64,000 nucleotides of DNA from positions 27,731-91,730 of the forward strand of contig JAHBMJ010003309.1 in assembly GCA_018398765.1 (NCBI GenBank), read 5' to 3'. The DNA comes from Chromera velia (lineage: Eukaryota; Sar; Chromeraceae). The first letter of the stretch is position 1. Each line of letters begins with the position of its first letter. Position numbers and translations under genes: made by a program. Shown piece by piece: positions 25,601 through 38,423 of the stretch. Below the pieces are notes generated by a model. That model was not told where the DNA came from. It ran no database searches and saw nothing but the letters and a program-made list of their open reading frames with translations.

Positions 25601-28290
25601 CGCACGTGACTCTGCAGAGCTGCTTGACTGGCATGGTGAAGTTGAGGAACTCGTTGAAGCTCAGAGAGGCCCCAAGAACTGTCCGAGCATCCCCGAGTGT
25701 CCCGCCACACCCCACCCCTTCTGTGTCCCTCAGCATAGAGCAGGACAGCCCTGGGACAACAGCGTCGAGTGGGTCGTCAAGACACGCACTCGCACGGTGA
25801 CTCACTAGCAGAGCTGCATGGAACATTTCAAAAAAGGGGATCGATTGCTGCAAGAGAAAGTTGTGCAAAAAACAAAAACAGAAAGAGAATAGAGGTACAG
25901 ATGAATAGTCAGTCGTCTTGTCCATGGATTTCGTTTGCGGGATGGGGGAGGTGAGTGGACTCTAGCCAATCGCTCACCCACCCAAGTCTTGTCACAGAAC
26001 GGCTGCAGCAAAAAAAGCGGACAGAGGTCTGCTGATGAAGGGCTGACTGACCATCCATCTCTGCGGTGATGTTGAGCATCGCCGTGGAAACTGCACGCAG
26101 CAGAGAATTGAGGGAAGCCTTGCACGGTCAGGCAGGGCAGATCAGAGGGGACCCATTTCAGCATGCACACAAAGAAAAATGCCTATCATTGAGAGGCGCC
26201 TGCACTTTGTGTCACTCTCGCATGATTTCTTCTTCTTCCTCAAGATCGGCCCTAGCTTCTTCACATATGAATGAAATGTTTCAAAAACACTTTCTGGCAG
26301 CAGATCCACAGACTTGCAGCGGGAGGGACCGACCTGGAGTTCCCGACGCAATTGAAGACACCCACTGTCCGAGTGCTTTGAACTCGTGTTCCTCAAAATT
26401 TTGATTCCATACAGAAAGCAGACGGATCTTCCCTCTGAACAGAGAACGCACGGGGAGAGGCCCATTTGGCGTCTCTTCGTCCTCCTCTTCCCTCCCAGCC
26501 CGACGGATGAGCTCCAGACTATCCTTCAATGAGGCCGAGCGGCTCAACACACGGGCACCCACATGAAGGCGACCCCACCCCGGCATGTCTTGCAGGGCGA
26601 GGGCCTCCTCTCCTGACTCCTGCACTGTGTGGGAGTAGGTCTGTACAGCATCGGGGGTGATGCGGAAGACGGTCATGTTTCCCTGTGGATCCAGTGAGAG
26701 TGCAAAGGTCACGAAGGGCAGCTTTGGTGCACCTTCATGCGTCTCTTCCTCTTCCTTCTTCTTCTCGTCCTCCTCGGTTTCCTTGTCCGATTCTTTCCAC
26801 TCAAACGTCCCCCTGTCTGTCTCTATCCATCTGCCCATTGTCTCTCCAACCCGCTCCCCAGACTCCCAAAAACCGAAAGTGGGGGTCTCAGCACCCCGGA
26901 GGGACAACTGGAGCGCCCGACCGAAGTCCTTCTCTCTGTTGGCGAAATGAAGAATCGTCTCCTCCTCCTTCGGCTCCCCCTTTTCCCTGGTTGCTTTTTT
27001 TGGGCCTTTTGGAGAAGGAGGAGGGGGGGCAACGGAAACGACCACCGTGAGGGCCCCAGTCTCCCCCAGCATTACCGGAAGACTGGAGGTGAGTGCCTTG
27101 GGTAGAAACCCTGTTTCTTCCTCTTCATCTCCGTGGAGTCCAAAATCGATGAAGCGCCCCGACCTGATCAAAGAATCGCATTTGTGAATTCAGGAAAAAT
27201 ATATCATTGCTTCTGGAAAGGGAGGCGCCCCTTGATGTTGCTTTGTGGATGAAAAAAATAGCGGAAAATTGGGCGCTGTGCCAACGCAGACCCGACTTAC
27301 TGATATGGCAACACAGTACGAAAAGAGCCACAGACTTTTGCAAAAAATGAGTTGGTTTTGAGTGATACACATGCAAGAAGGTTGATGTTCGTGTCCAAAC
27401 TTTGAGGCGGTGAGTAAATCTGTGAAAGGGCGGCCGTTCCTTTTTGTGGCAGACCTCAAACGTCTCATGGAACAGGAAATCGATACAGCTGCTGGTTAAC
27501 GACCGGAGATATCTTCATGATTCATGAACCGTTCATGTCATCCATCTGAACTGACGAGTTGAAAAACGGCAAAGGCGAAACTTGGTCTCTTGACTCATCG
27601 CCCTCCCCGTCCTCCGGTCGACTAGGCGCCCCCACCAGATCCCCAGCGCCTCCGCACAAAAGATTTCTCACCCTCTCCACCCCTCCTTCCTCATCCGTTA
27701 CAACATAATCCTCATTGGCAACCCAAAGCCCCAAGGCATTCTCACGCATCCAGCCCGGAAGCGTTCTCAGAACTCCATCGGATGCCCTGCCGGCCTCTGT
27801 CCACGACACTTCTTTGCACTTCTGCAACGCGCCGCCCTCCTCGGGTGTCTCCTCATCCGATCCGTTCTCGGTCTGCTCTCCCAGAAATTCCTTTGCCATC
27901 TCGGCGGCCTCCATCCACCTGCCTCCTCTGCACTCCTGAATTAGCGCTCCCGATGCCCTTGCAAGACCCGCACAGCAGAGCCCCACAGAGTCCCCATCGA
28001 TGAACTCCGCCCCCGTTCCCCCCCCGGTCACTCGGTGAAAGCTCCCGAGAGGATCCTCGGGCCGGGCGCATTTCTCTGCAGACAGTCAGATCAATGCATG
28101 TGCTTTCTTGGGGTTCTTCCTTTTCATTCATTGTGCCTACAGGTGTATCCCTGCAGATCCCGACTACTACACATGCATCCGCATTGTCGCTGTCCTTTCC
28201 CTGTGTAGATCTCGCGTAAAAAGAAGATGCATGGTGTGTGAGCAAAGTATGAGAGAATTCATAAGCCATTGACCCTGTTTTATGGCAACT

Positions 28291-28326
<36 letters not shown>

Positions 28327-31300
28327 CCCTTTTGAATCGGGCTGCATGACTCACCCAGACATCGAGGGAAGCCTTCCATGCCATGGGCAGGCACCAGATT
28401 CCGGTGTTTCTTCCCGTCTGCACCCATGCCGCCGTGGACACACTGCAGGAGAGAAGAACCAGAAGGGGCAAAGCCAGCGTCACAGACCACTCGCACGGAC
28501 TCCCAGAGACGTGCAGACAGCCGCCCTTTCTCCATCTCCAGAGGCCCTTCTTCCCCCTCCTCTTGTTGCTCCTGAGATGACGTCGCGTTCCCTTCTGCTG
28601 ACGTGGGGCTGTCGAGCAGAGGCCGTGTGCCGCCTCCTTCCTCCTCCTCCTCAGGAGAAACGATCTGGAGTTTTCCGTTCGGAATTTCAAACAGAAAGCA
28701 GCCTGAGGCTGCAGGAGGGAGGGGGGAGGGAAGAAAGGTAGGCAGGGCGATTTAGCGCTTTGAAGAGCACTCGATCGCAAAGACGTGTTCCTGTACACAC
28801 ACACACACAAAGAGTCAGCCCAGTCGATCGATCGATCGGCCGCTGACTGCATGAGAGAAGACCGGACTAAATTGAAGAGGACGAACCAGCTTTCCTCGTT
28901 TAGAAGGTGAAATTTTTGTGAGACCAGGCTGACATTCCCTTGAGGCAAATCAGCGAGGGCTAAAGAAAGGCAGCTAGTGGGTTTGCTGTCTCAATGTCTT
29001 TGTAATTCGCTGGCTGGCTGATTTCATGTGTACTTTACGAATGACTTACTCATTCGCAGCCAAGCTTGCTGATCGAGACATTGCACAGAACCGAGGGAAG
29101 GCTCCCAGTGTCCCTTGGGTGCCATTGGATTCGTGCCTTGCTGTCTCTGGCATTTGAGCACAACAGATCCGGTGGCTGAGGGCGGCATCATGTGTAGTCC
29201 CTCTGCACACTCCAGAGGCACCTGCAGTCCCTCCGTCCAGTCTATCGGCATCGTCTCTGCGTCCTCCTGGAGACCTTCACTTCCAAGAAGGGCGAGGTCC
29301 TCCTCTTCTTCCTCCTCGTCTCCCTGGCCGAGCAGTGCCCGAGACTGTGCGCCCCTTGCAGCGACACCAGAGAGGTCGAGACGGAAGGAGGGAGACCCGC
29401 TGGCCTGGATGCGCACGTCCGGGCAGAGTGCCAGATGCTCTGCAGAGGTTCACACTCAAAGGCAGCCACAGGGACACCACACATGAAGACAGAAAGAGAA
29501 ACGACATTGTCTTGTCTTGTAAATGGGCGCTTCAGAGAACACATAGGTGATGTGGAAGGGGTTTTCTGACGAGGCCACAGTGGCTTCACCCAATGAGACA
29601 GAGACTGATGTACGTGCATCGTGAGAGATACCCACATTCCAAGTACACTCATTCATTTCTGGCCAAACCAAATCAATGCATTGAGGCTTGGAGTCAATCT
29701 TCAAACCCTTAATCACTTACCGGGTTCACAAAAGGGCAGATCTCCAGAATACTTCCCATCCTCCCCACAGGAGATGGAAGCGGGCCCTCTGAGTTTGTAC
29801 CCGGGGGGGCATTTGAAGTGAAATGCGCCGTCTCCTTCCTCGACTGGAGGGACGCTTTCCGGGGCCGGTGCGGAGTGACCTCCGAGTCCCACTTCTGTCT
29901 CTGTCTCGTTGAGTGCTTCCTCGATGACCCTCTCGAAGGACCCGAGATCAGGCAACGCCTTCCTCTGGGTCTTTCTTCCGCTTTTTCTGGTAGAGGAAAC
30001 GGAACGGGACCCCTTTTGGAGAAATGATGCGGCATCATCTACCGGTACCGTGTCGTTTTCACTGACTGTGGTGGTTGCGTTGAGCTCAGGAGCTTTTCCG
30101 TGTCCCACCAGAGGGCGGATGTTTGGGGGAACGATGAAAGAGAAATCTGGATCGCCACACTCGGACACTGCAGGTATGCGCACAGAGGCACAGAGAGAGA
30201 GAGATGACCGGGATCACCTGAGAGATTCTATCGGTGGAAACATAAGAGGTGAAAGAGTGCGCTTACATCTTTCAGACACCAAAACAAAAACTCCAAACCC
30301 CCTACACTTTCTTTTCCATTTTTGTGCTTTGTTGGCTTGCATCAAACTTTCTTAACTCAAACTCGACTTGGAAAAAGTGTTTTTCGTTCTTTTGATGCCG
30401 ATGGTCGTCTGAAGCCGAGAAGCACCGCAAAATGAATCTTCTGACCTTGTTCATGCGTGAACCAAATGATGATCAAAACTCAATAATTGATTCTCTCTGA
30501 CAGACACAGACTGACCGCATCTGATATCCTCTGGGTCCAGGTTGAAGCTTCCGTCCTCCAAGCAGGTCAAGACAGATTTGGTGGAAGGCTCCAGGGAGTC
30601 CCCCTTGATGATGCACGAGACGGCAACCCTGTGGCCTGGCGGCACGACAGATCTGTCGGAGTCTAGTTGGGTCCTCCTGTTGCCCTCAATCAAGAAAGAA
30701 GGAATCTCGCAGTCCGCTGCAGGAATCATAGCAGAGAGAGATAGAGAGATTCACATGAGATCAAGTGATGGTGTTCACAGAGAAATACAGCAGGAAAGAA
30801 CTCATCAAAAACGGCTGAGCGTGAGTGAAGTCTCTGGATCTGTGCCTGTTTTATCTTACACGCTCGATCTGCACGAAGTTTCGACATGGCGCTTGGACCA
30901 AAGCAGCAACCATCATGCAACTCTCAACTCAGACACTCATTGAGTTATTCATTCATTCAGCAACTGACTGACTTCTGCACGTCGGCACAGTCCCATGGAG
31001 AGAGCCGCTATGGCCGTCGCACTTCAGAGAGCTGGAGCCCAGAAGAACCGTGACACCCCTCCCAGGAGACTCTTTGCAGGCGAATCTGACGGACGTTCCA
31101 GATGGAATAAACTGGGCACCCGTGGAGAGGTCGACTGACGGCCTCGCTTCAGGAAGGACAGTCATGCGAAGAGGGTCCACCTCCGGGAGCTCGCAGCCCT
31201 TCGCTGCCATCGGACGCACACAGCCCGGGGGTTGTCTCTCTTTGTAAGCATCCCAGAACCCCCACTGTGTGCAAGTGGCAGAGGAGGGAAAGCCCTCTTG

Positions 31301-34300
31301 CCAGACGTACCCTTCCTCTTCACAGTGGAACAGGACAGTCGCTCCAATAGAATCAGAGCCTCCGTCCAGACCCTCCACGACCGTCAGACCTCCGTGGGCA
31401 GGCAGATTCATCGCTCCACATCGAACTGCAAGAAGCAAAAATGGGGGCAAGAAAGAGAAAGGTGATACGTTGATGCGCTGTTCCACGGAATCTCTCGGGA
31501 AAGACTTCGCAGAGTCCTCACTGCACATTTTGTCGCGCGTCAGTGGACAGCACCTTTGACCCCCGACACAACCAAGGCAGAGAGAGAAGAGAGAAGCACA
31601 AAAGAAAAAAGAGTCTCTGAGTACCTCTCTTGCTTCATCAAGGAAGGAACAATGAATGAAAGAATCGACCGACCGACCTGTCTTTGTCACCTTCACACCC
31701 TCCAGACCCAGAGCTCGTGAGGAGACCTGCTTTGCTTCCTCAGGATCCAAAGCCCTCTTCCAGAGCATCATGTTCTTCACCAAGCCGATGAAGCACTCCT
31801 TCGGCATGGCCTCATGTGCGGAGTGCTGGAACACGCTGTTGCCCCCCCCCGGGGTCTCCACTCTACAGCCCAAATCCAAAACACCAGGACCCCCCAGACG
31901 CACGGTATCATCCAAGGCCATGGAAGCTCCCAGAGGCTGTCCATTCTTGTAGAAGATCGTCTCGCTCCCGGACCGCGTGACGATCCATGACTCGATCACC
32001 CCTGTCCCCGGGGTTCCGTCTGCAGTGGCCTTCACTGCTTCTGGCGAGGGGCCATTAGCGAGTCCAGCCGATCTGTTATGCGGCAGCGGTACAAAGAATA
32101 GGGGTGATTGCGCGCGCACACACATACACACACATACACACACACACACACACATTTTTCACAGAGATAGACAGATACACACACGCGGATAAACAGACCA
32201 CAGAGAGAGAGAGAGAGAGGACGGGTGAGAACGAGAAAAAATGGGGCAAAAAAGTGAGAGAGAAAGTGTGTGAGGAATTAGAGCGAAAACCGCACCAGCA
32301 GGATGCGATGAAGATTCATTCAAACAAATTGAAGTTAGATGTGTTTCTCTTCAGAAGGGTGCGCATTCACCTAGTGTTCCCCATTGAAAAGGAATCATGA
32401 GCAAACCACCCCCAGCTTTTTTGTTGCTGACAGACTGACGGCATTGTGTAGAAGACCAGGCTCTTCTGCAGTCCATGTCCTGAGGCAAAATTGAGCATCA
32501 CTTGTCTGTTCTCTCTGTCTTCATTTTTCTGAGCCCCCTCTTCCTCTTCGTTTCCCGTCATGGACGCGCCGGGGTCCAGGCCCTCCGCGTCGAGTCCAGT
32601 GAGATGCCGGGATCCGTTGAAGGACTTCCCTGAGGGCCCCAGAAAGGCTTCAGGGTCGTCAACGGACCCGACAGCGAATGCGATTGTAAAGTCTCCATCA
32701 GATACGGTTGCGAGGGGGGCCTTTGACTGGGAGACGAGGAGGGAGTGCCCGTCGAAGAGGATCCCATCGGAAGGGCTGAGAGAAAGAGGAAGAGGAAGAA
32801 AGAGAGAAACACAGACAGACAGACGGACGCGCAAAAACACAGGGGGGTAATAAGAGACGCGAGGGCAGAGAAAGGAAGTGATAAAGGTGTTTCGAGAAAA
32901 AGATGTGCAGTCTTGAATATTCACATGGATGAACGACGGCTGGGTCAGAAGGAGGAGAGAGGAAAAGATGAAAAAGATCTGCTGCCAAGAATTTCCAAGA
33001 GAAGGAAGAGAGGAACCACAACGCCTTCTGAGTTTGGAATCAATATATCTGGAAGGAAGATGAGGGCACAAGAAGTCTGTCGAGAGAGAGAGAGAGAGAG
33101 AAAAAGAAAGAGAGAAACTGGAAAGAAAGTAAAAAGGAGAAAAACAAACAACCTACTGACGAGAGAACCTCGGGCGCTCTGTCGGGAAAGTTCATAGAAA
33201 GCGTTCCGAACCCTTCAACGCACGCAGACCTGCAACCTCTCATGAATTCGTTTGCAAGAGGGGCTGGTGCTCTCAAGGTGAAAAAATCAGCAAAAGGAAG
33301 GAAGGAAGGAAGGAAGGAAGGAATGAGTGAACGATTGAGTGAGTGAGTAAAAGAGAGAGGGGGAACAAACAAATAAAAAGAAAAACAAAGACGGAGGAGG
33401 GAAGCTAACAACATGAGGAAGAAGAAACTTCGGAGTGGAGGAGGGGAGGCGTGAACGATGAAGGGAGGAAGAAGAAAAAACCGAAGAGAGAGGCAACCTG
33501 CCGGGACCGAGAGAGACCTAGCTGTTCTCACTACTGGACCCACTCCGACTGACCCTCTAGAATCCCCCCAGGACCTCAGAAGCTCTCCCCCCCTCGGCCC
33601 CTCCCTATCCTTTGTCGTCGTGATGGTCGACACACCCCCGGGTTGCACTTCAGACAGGTACACACCCACCAAGCCCTCACACGGCAAGTTGAATCTCAGA
33701 GAGCAGTGGGGACCTGCAGGAAGGAGGCGGGGAAGGGAGACAGAAGGATCATCGAAAGGATCCAGACAAATGGATGATGGGGGTCCATCAGAGCAAATGG
33801 CGAAATTGACAGGAGAGAGGGAACGGGCCACAGCAGCATCAGCACAGAAAAGGAGGAGAGAGGAAATGAAGAAGGGCGGGGTGGAATTTGCTGACCGTCC
33901 CAACAGAAGCCTGCGTGGGGGTCGAAATCGGGTTTCAGAAATCCAGGCAGCGCATCGCCCCCAGATCCCCCCGCTTCGTCGTCCCCTCCCACAACCTCAG
34001 GCTCAATTTCTTCTTCTGTCGTCGTGGTGGTAGTGGTGGTTGTAGTGGTGGTAGTAGTAGTAGTGGTGGTGGTGGTGGTGATGGTGGTGGTGCTAGTGGT
34101 GGTGGTGGTGCTAGTGGTGGTAGTCGTTGTTTCGTCTGATGTGTCTTCCTTTTGATCACTCGTCGTATCTTCTTCACTGTTTGTTGACCCCTCTTCTGAA
34201 GGTGCTGCTGTGGTTGTTGTTGTGGTAGTGGTTGTGCTCTCCTGTTCTCCTTGGTCTGCTGAAGATTCCGGAGACTCTGCATCCTTCTGGTTTTCCTCTT

Positions 34301-34980
34301 CTGAGTCCTCATCAGTCTGCTGTGTGGTCTCCTGGGTAGAATCTTCTGATGTTCCGCCATCTCCTCCGTCATCATCTGTTGTTCCGTGTCTGACCCCTAG
34401 CCTTTTGCTTTTGTTTCCTTTGTGTGATAACAAATGAGAACCAGATCCCGAAGAAGTCTTGTGCTTGTGCTGGTGTTTGCGTTCTAAATCGTGGGCGTCT
34501 TCGCTTTTTGTTTTCCTGCCACTTGACTCTTTCTTTTCTTCTCTATGGGCCTTTTGGCTTTTTGATACGGAGGCAGTATTCTCCTCCAGAAACGAAGCAG
34601 ACAACAACTCCCTTCTCTCGTCCTCTTCCTCCTCTTTGCCTAGTGACGCGTGCTGTCGAGGAAGTTGGTCTCCCTCCCTCAGGTGCGTGTCCATACCCGC
34701 TCTCTCCTCTCCATGCAGACGGAGGAAAACGTCTTCATCCCCTGGAAAGGCAACGAAGAAAAAAGGGAGGAATTTATCAAGAAATGAACGTTATGGATCC
34801 AAACAGGAAGGCTGCTAGGAATGCATTCATCTCAAATCAACATGCATTCCCATGGTATTGTCGATAGGTTCAAAGGATCAAACCGGAAGCAGCAAGAGAA
34901 CGGAGGGATTTTGAAATCTGACCCGCAAGCCAGAACAACGCTCATGCGGGGGCTTATGGATGATATCACACGCACACACA

Positions 34981-35035
<55 letters not shown>

Positions 35036-35799
35036 GTGGGAGGCAGGCAGGCTGACTGACTGACAATCTGCTTGTCCTCCAAAGTCTTTGACTCTCTCAA
35101 GAAATTCCTGGCTCTTCCGAACTGCCCCCTCCCGGTTTCCCGAACCGCTCCAAAGATCTCCACCCCCCTCATTAAGATTCACATTCGCACTCCCCACCCC
35201 AACAGCACCCCCTCTCTCTGTCGAAGCTGTCGATCCTGCTTCCAGGGGGTTCCTCCTCTCCTTCTCATTACTGCTTTGTGATGGTGAATTTGATACAGGA
35301 GGGCTCGACGATGGGACCGGAGATGGAAAGTCTGCCCGTTGGTCTTTCTCAGCGCCCCTCGAGCCCTCTGCAGGAAGAGAGCCCGCCCCTGTCCCGGACA
35401 CTGCCGAAAGCGAAACAAAAGCCCCCGCCTGGTCCTGTAAGCTTCGTACGGGATGGTCTGCTGCTGCCTGGTGTTGCTGTTGCTTCTGCGACTCTGGGTT
35501 GAAGAAGTGCACCACAGACTTCAAGGCGTCCAGCTGCAGACAGAGACAGAGGCACAGAGAAAACAGCTTGCTTTACGATTCTGCAGCTGATCAGCGTGTA
35601 TGTTATAAGCACACATGGACGGTCTTGAATGCAGAGGGATGATCATCCAGTTGTCAGTTTAATGGACTGAGAATGCGCACAACTCAATTTGATCTTAGTA
35701 CGATAAACTGACCACTTGAGCGCGTGGTTGGGTCAGCAAGCAACTGAAGAACACAACAAATTTGAGACACAACAGCAGAGACCTTCTGGGGGCAGACAT
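11351..35799 (-). CDS. Giant secreted multidomain protein (Sushi/CCP, LamG-like, Cys-rich; 33 exons, ~5,273 aa)
   Basis: Exons in transcript order: 35799-35713, 35533-35065, 34741-33896, 33713-33518, 33229-33161, 32775-32371, 32072-31678, 31425-30973, 30716-30517, 30168-29721, 29439-29050, 28708-28355, 28075-27556, 27163-26334, 26090-26048, 26002-25978, 25847-25592, 25320-25249, 24913-24367, 24139-23995, 23745-23655, 23343-22918, 22723-21870, 21529-21323, 20951-20550, 20327-20067, 19750-19088, 18919-17933, 17630-16713, 16389-15651, 15190-14648, 14458-14128, 14000-11351. They sum to 15,822 nt, exactly 5,274 codons, with phase matching at every junction. The start MSAPRRSLLLCLKFVVFF is a signal peptide. 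No C-terminal membrane segment is seen, so secretion to the coat or matrix is inferred. The module order suggests an adhesive or structural extracellular protein. Some donors are approximate, and gene predictors may split this locus. Confidence 0.75.
15268..15436. repeat. CA/GACA compound microsatellite
   Basis: In an intron of the giant gene (between exons at 15190 and 15651). (CA)n then (GACA)n and (GATA)-like units. On the sense strand this is TG/TGTC-rich. Confidence 0.9.
17870..17958 (-). repeat. Tandem duplication of an exon end and its 5' splice site
   Basis: The 33-bp segment spanning the last codons of exon 28 and its GTGAGC donor is present twice, at 17870-17902 and 17926-17958, with 56 bp offset. 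The inner copy keeps the frame (donor after 17933). Use of the outer donor would add 56 nt and shift the frame. Confidence 0.85.
23757..23802. repeat. AAGG microsatellite
   Basis: (GGAA)n beside the acceptor at 23746 of the giant gene; TTCC on the sense strand, i.e. its polypyrimidine tract. Confidence 0.85.
25058..25235. repeat. CA / GGGA / GA compound microsatellite
   Basis: In the intron between exons at 25249 and 24913 of the giant gene. (CA)n at 25068-25110, then GGGA and GA units at 25155-25205. Confidence 0.85.
27556..31425 (-). other. Block of Sushi/CCP modules on phase-1 exons
   Basis: Residues about 822-1611 (exons 8-13). Cys-framed modules include RCGAMNLPAHGGL..VLFHCEEEGYVW, DCEIPSFL..VAVSCIIKG..DIRC, ECGDPDFSF..FHFKCPPGYKLRG..FCEP, LCPDVRIQASG..VVLKCQ and RVVCDAGFAPSGSSLLQC. 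The exon junctions within this block are all phase 1, the classic arrangement for shuffled CCP exons. The last exon (28075-27556) begins KCARPEDP. Confidence 0.7.
31678..33229 (-). other. LamG/concanavalin-like module 1
   Basis: Residues about 533-822 (exons 5-7). Beta-rich sequence reads DGILFDGHSLLVS, SDGDFTIAFAVGS, VMLNFASGHG, ESWIVTRSGSETIFYKNGQ and CFIGLVKNMMLWKRALDPEE. The series of a ligand-face strand, NGQ turn and a final alpha/beta 'W-x-R-A-L' closure is the signature of LamG-like (pentraxin/ConA) folds. Confidence 0.65.
32105..32155. repeat. CA microsatellite
   Basis: (CA)n just upstream of the acceptor at 32073 of the giant gene, followed by a GA run at 32203-32219. Confidence 0.85.
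33296..33322. repeat. GGAA microsatellite
   Basis: Seven GGAA units in the intron upstream of the 69-nt exon 5 of the giant gene. Confidence 0.85.
33896..35799 (-). other. N-terminal module: signal peptide, Ser/Glu-rich and poly-Thr mucin-like stretch
   Basis: Residues about 1-467 of the giant protein (exons 1-3). After the signal peptide comes a Ser/Gln/Pro-rich region. Acidic Ser/Glu stretches follow, then uninterrupted Thr runs encoded by GTA/GTG/GGT-type repeats on the plus strand (34023-34107). Such Thr-rich tracts are typical O-glycosylation platforms. That role is inferred. Confidence 0.6.
34971..35035. repeat. CA/GA microsatellite
   Basis: (CA)n then (GA)n within the intron immediately downstream of exon 2 of the giant gene (exon end 35065). 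Confidence 0.9.
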
Positions 35800-36636
35800 C
35801 CTGCGGGACAGAAGGGCTGAAGATTCAACAAACAAACAAACAAAGAAGTGAAGCTTATTCGCGAAGTCTGTTCATGTGATCAGTCTGTTAAAGATCAATT
35901 TGATGCTTTATAGGGCTTCTTCTTCAAACGCAGGGATCTTATCAACCAGGTTTACAGCAGAGCACGCAAGCACATGAAACTTTCTGGCAAGAAAGGGGCG
36001 CCATGCATGCACTGCTGATCTGCTTGCACATGCAGGAAAGCATGAAGGTCAGATCATTCGACTGCATCCTTTTGTGAGGAAACTTCAAACTTCAAAGAGC
36101 ATACTGCCCTCTGAGACCGGAATCATGCATGGACTTCCTATGACTGCGTTTATGACTGGGGCCTTAAGTTCAATTCGGGGAAGTGCCTTGAGGTTTCTTG
36201 AGACGATGCATTTTCCTTCATAAAAAAGGCCCCGGCGCGGGACCGCACGGCTGGGCCCGCGCGGCGGGTCCGGCCACACAAGTTTATGAGACCAAGTTTT
36301 TCTCAAGGCCTCTACGATTCCATGCACACCGATACGCTCCTTGACGGAGAGTGTGTCTCGTCAATGGGACTGTTTCCGTCCGTCTACCTCGACTCAGTGA
36401 TGACAGCATGTATAGGAGCAGAGTCCTTTTCGTGACTGCAGGAAAGGCCGGGGCTCCTTCTCACAATCTCGGGTACGCGACCTGTCACCCAACAAGGCAG
36501 AGAGCCACACTCACAGTCAGGGAAAGGGGACACGGTACCCTGGAAAGTTTCCCTCTCTGAATCCTTTGAAAGAACGCATTTGTTTTTGTTTTGTGTTTGC
36601 AAGCAGTTTGTCGGTCAGTCAATCTGTGAGTCCATC
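35800..36636. promoter_or_regulatory. Divergent intergenic region with TGCATGCA and a GC-rich palindromic stretch
   Basis: Separates the starts of the giant secreted-protein gene and the 36637 gene. TGCATGCA lies at 36004-36011. A very GC-rich, partly self-complementary stretch (36228-36276, CCCCGGCGCGGG..CCCGCGCGGCGGG) could form a hairpin or serve as a CpG-rich promoter core. The bidirectional promoter role is inferred from position. Confidence 0.4.
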
Positions 36637-38352
36637 ATGCCCAGGTGGCTGATCTTCGTCCTTCTGGGGACGTTCATTCCCGCTCTTGCCCTCCAGGGAC
36701 GCGGCACTCACCCTCGAGCTGACGAGGGCCCTGGTGCGCCCGCCTCGATGGCGACAGCGCTTGCACAGAAGCGGGAGGAGCCGCAGACAGAGAGCACCGA
36801 GAGCACCAGCACCACCACCGGCACAACCGCCGTGACAGTGTCTGCAGACGCTGACGTGACAGAGGAGGATGAGGAGGAAACCATCGCTACCCACAGTGAG
36901 CAGGTAGAGCACGAAGAGGAAGAGAAGAAACATGAGGAGGAGGAGAAGGAAGAGGAGGAGAAGAAAGAAGACGAAGAGGAGGACACAGTTGTAGAGGGCT
37001 ACACATTTGACGGCGAGCTCTCGCCCGAGGAGGTCGTCCAGAAGGTTGAGGTCGGCATCATTGATGACACAATGTATGTCAAGAGAATCGATTCATACTG
37101 TGCCTACGGAAACCGCCATCTCTGGTGCGGTTCCTATGGCTACCGTACCTATCTGCCCACAACTGTTTATGAAGTCGACAACGAGCTCCTTTCCTGCATC
37201 CGCCCCCCCCAGAGAAACGACTACTGCTACTGTCTTGTCAAAGCAGATGAGACAGAGTGTTGCGACAAGGCAGATGCAGAAACCGTCCGAAACAGCACAG
37301 ACGGAGAGACCACATGCACCTGCGAGGCCGACTTCCCCCGCGCCGCCAGCTGGGAAGAGGAGGCCCCCGCCATTATCCAGTCACACTTCCCCTACACACT
37401 TTGCCTCGGGGATTTCGATCAGGAGACCCCGGCATTGCGTCACTGCAAACGTTCCTCCAACGGGGACCATACCATTGACCCGGACTTTCAGTGGACGATG
37501 GTGGAGGAGGAGCTGGGATCTGAGGGGGAGATTGTGTTCACAGTCAAACTAGCAGATGTGGGTTTGTGTCTGTCTGTTGTCGAGGGTACAGACCCTCTGG
37601 ACGTTGCAGTAAACCCCTGTGACGAGACGACCATCATGAAGCATATGTTGTGGAACGTGACCACATTCCCAGGGGGTCACAACGCGACCAACGAAGGCTA
37701 CTCGATGTTCCGTTCTCTAGGGTACAAGGACAAGTGCCTAGCCGCAAAGGAACTTGAGAAGAAGGAGGGTGACGAGTCATCCTTCCTTCAGGGCCCGATA
37801 GGGGGGGCAGGGAAGAAGGAGATGAAGAAAGAACATGAAGAGAAGGAAGAAGAAAGCAAAAAGAAAGAAGAAGATCACGAGGGAGGACCCAAAAAACTTC
37901 AAGCATCAATTTTCCTCACTAACTGTGACGATGAGGATGAGGCCCAGTGGTTCTTCTTCACAAATTTGAAGAACGAGAGACAGGGCGCGGAGGAGATTGA
38001 GAGAGACGAGGCAAGCCAAGACCAATTTGCGGGAGATTTGCAGCAGGAGAGAGAAGAGCAGAAGTCGACGAATGAGGAGGTCAGGCGGACAGGGAAGGAT
38101 CGACAGGGGGGTCGCAGTAGAAAGGGGGCGAAGAAAAGCGATGCATTCAAGACAAACAAACGAAGATAGGCAGGCAGGCAGGCAGGCAACCAGACAGCCA
38201 GACAGACGAATAGATGGATGGATCGATAAATAGCGAGATAGATAGACCTACAGATAACAGACACATAAAGAGATACACGTGCACACGTGTCTACAGAAAG
38301 ATAGACAGTAAGACGGCAGACAGACAGACAGACAGACAGACAAACAAACAGG

Positions 38353-38390
<38 letters not shown>

Positions 38391-38391
38391 T

Positions 38392-38423
<32 letters not shown>

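Larger units (their letters stand above)
22918..27163 (-). other. LamG-like, ShK-like Cys-rich and second LamG-like modules
   Basis: Residues about 1611-2422 (exons 14-22). Exon 14 is LamG-like (SGRFIDFGLHG..IRLLSVWNQNFEEHEFKALG). Exons 17-19 carry Cys-rich ShK-like patterns (ACLDDPLDAVV..CRVTCDAC) and the motif CDDGKLNGDETGIDCGGSCP, then AAQCPASCEKCP. Exons 20-22 form another LamG-like module (MVAEKAIDIREGLTVFAIVK..VGALAVFRRALGEDETRRFS). Exons 15 and 16 are only 43 and 25 nt. Confidence 0.55.
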
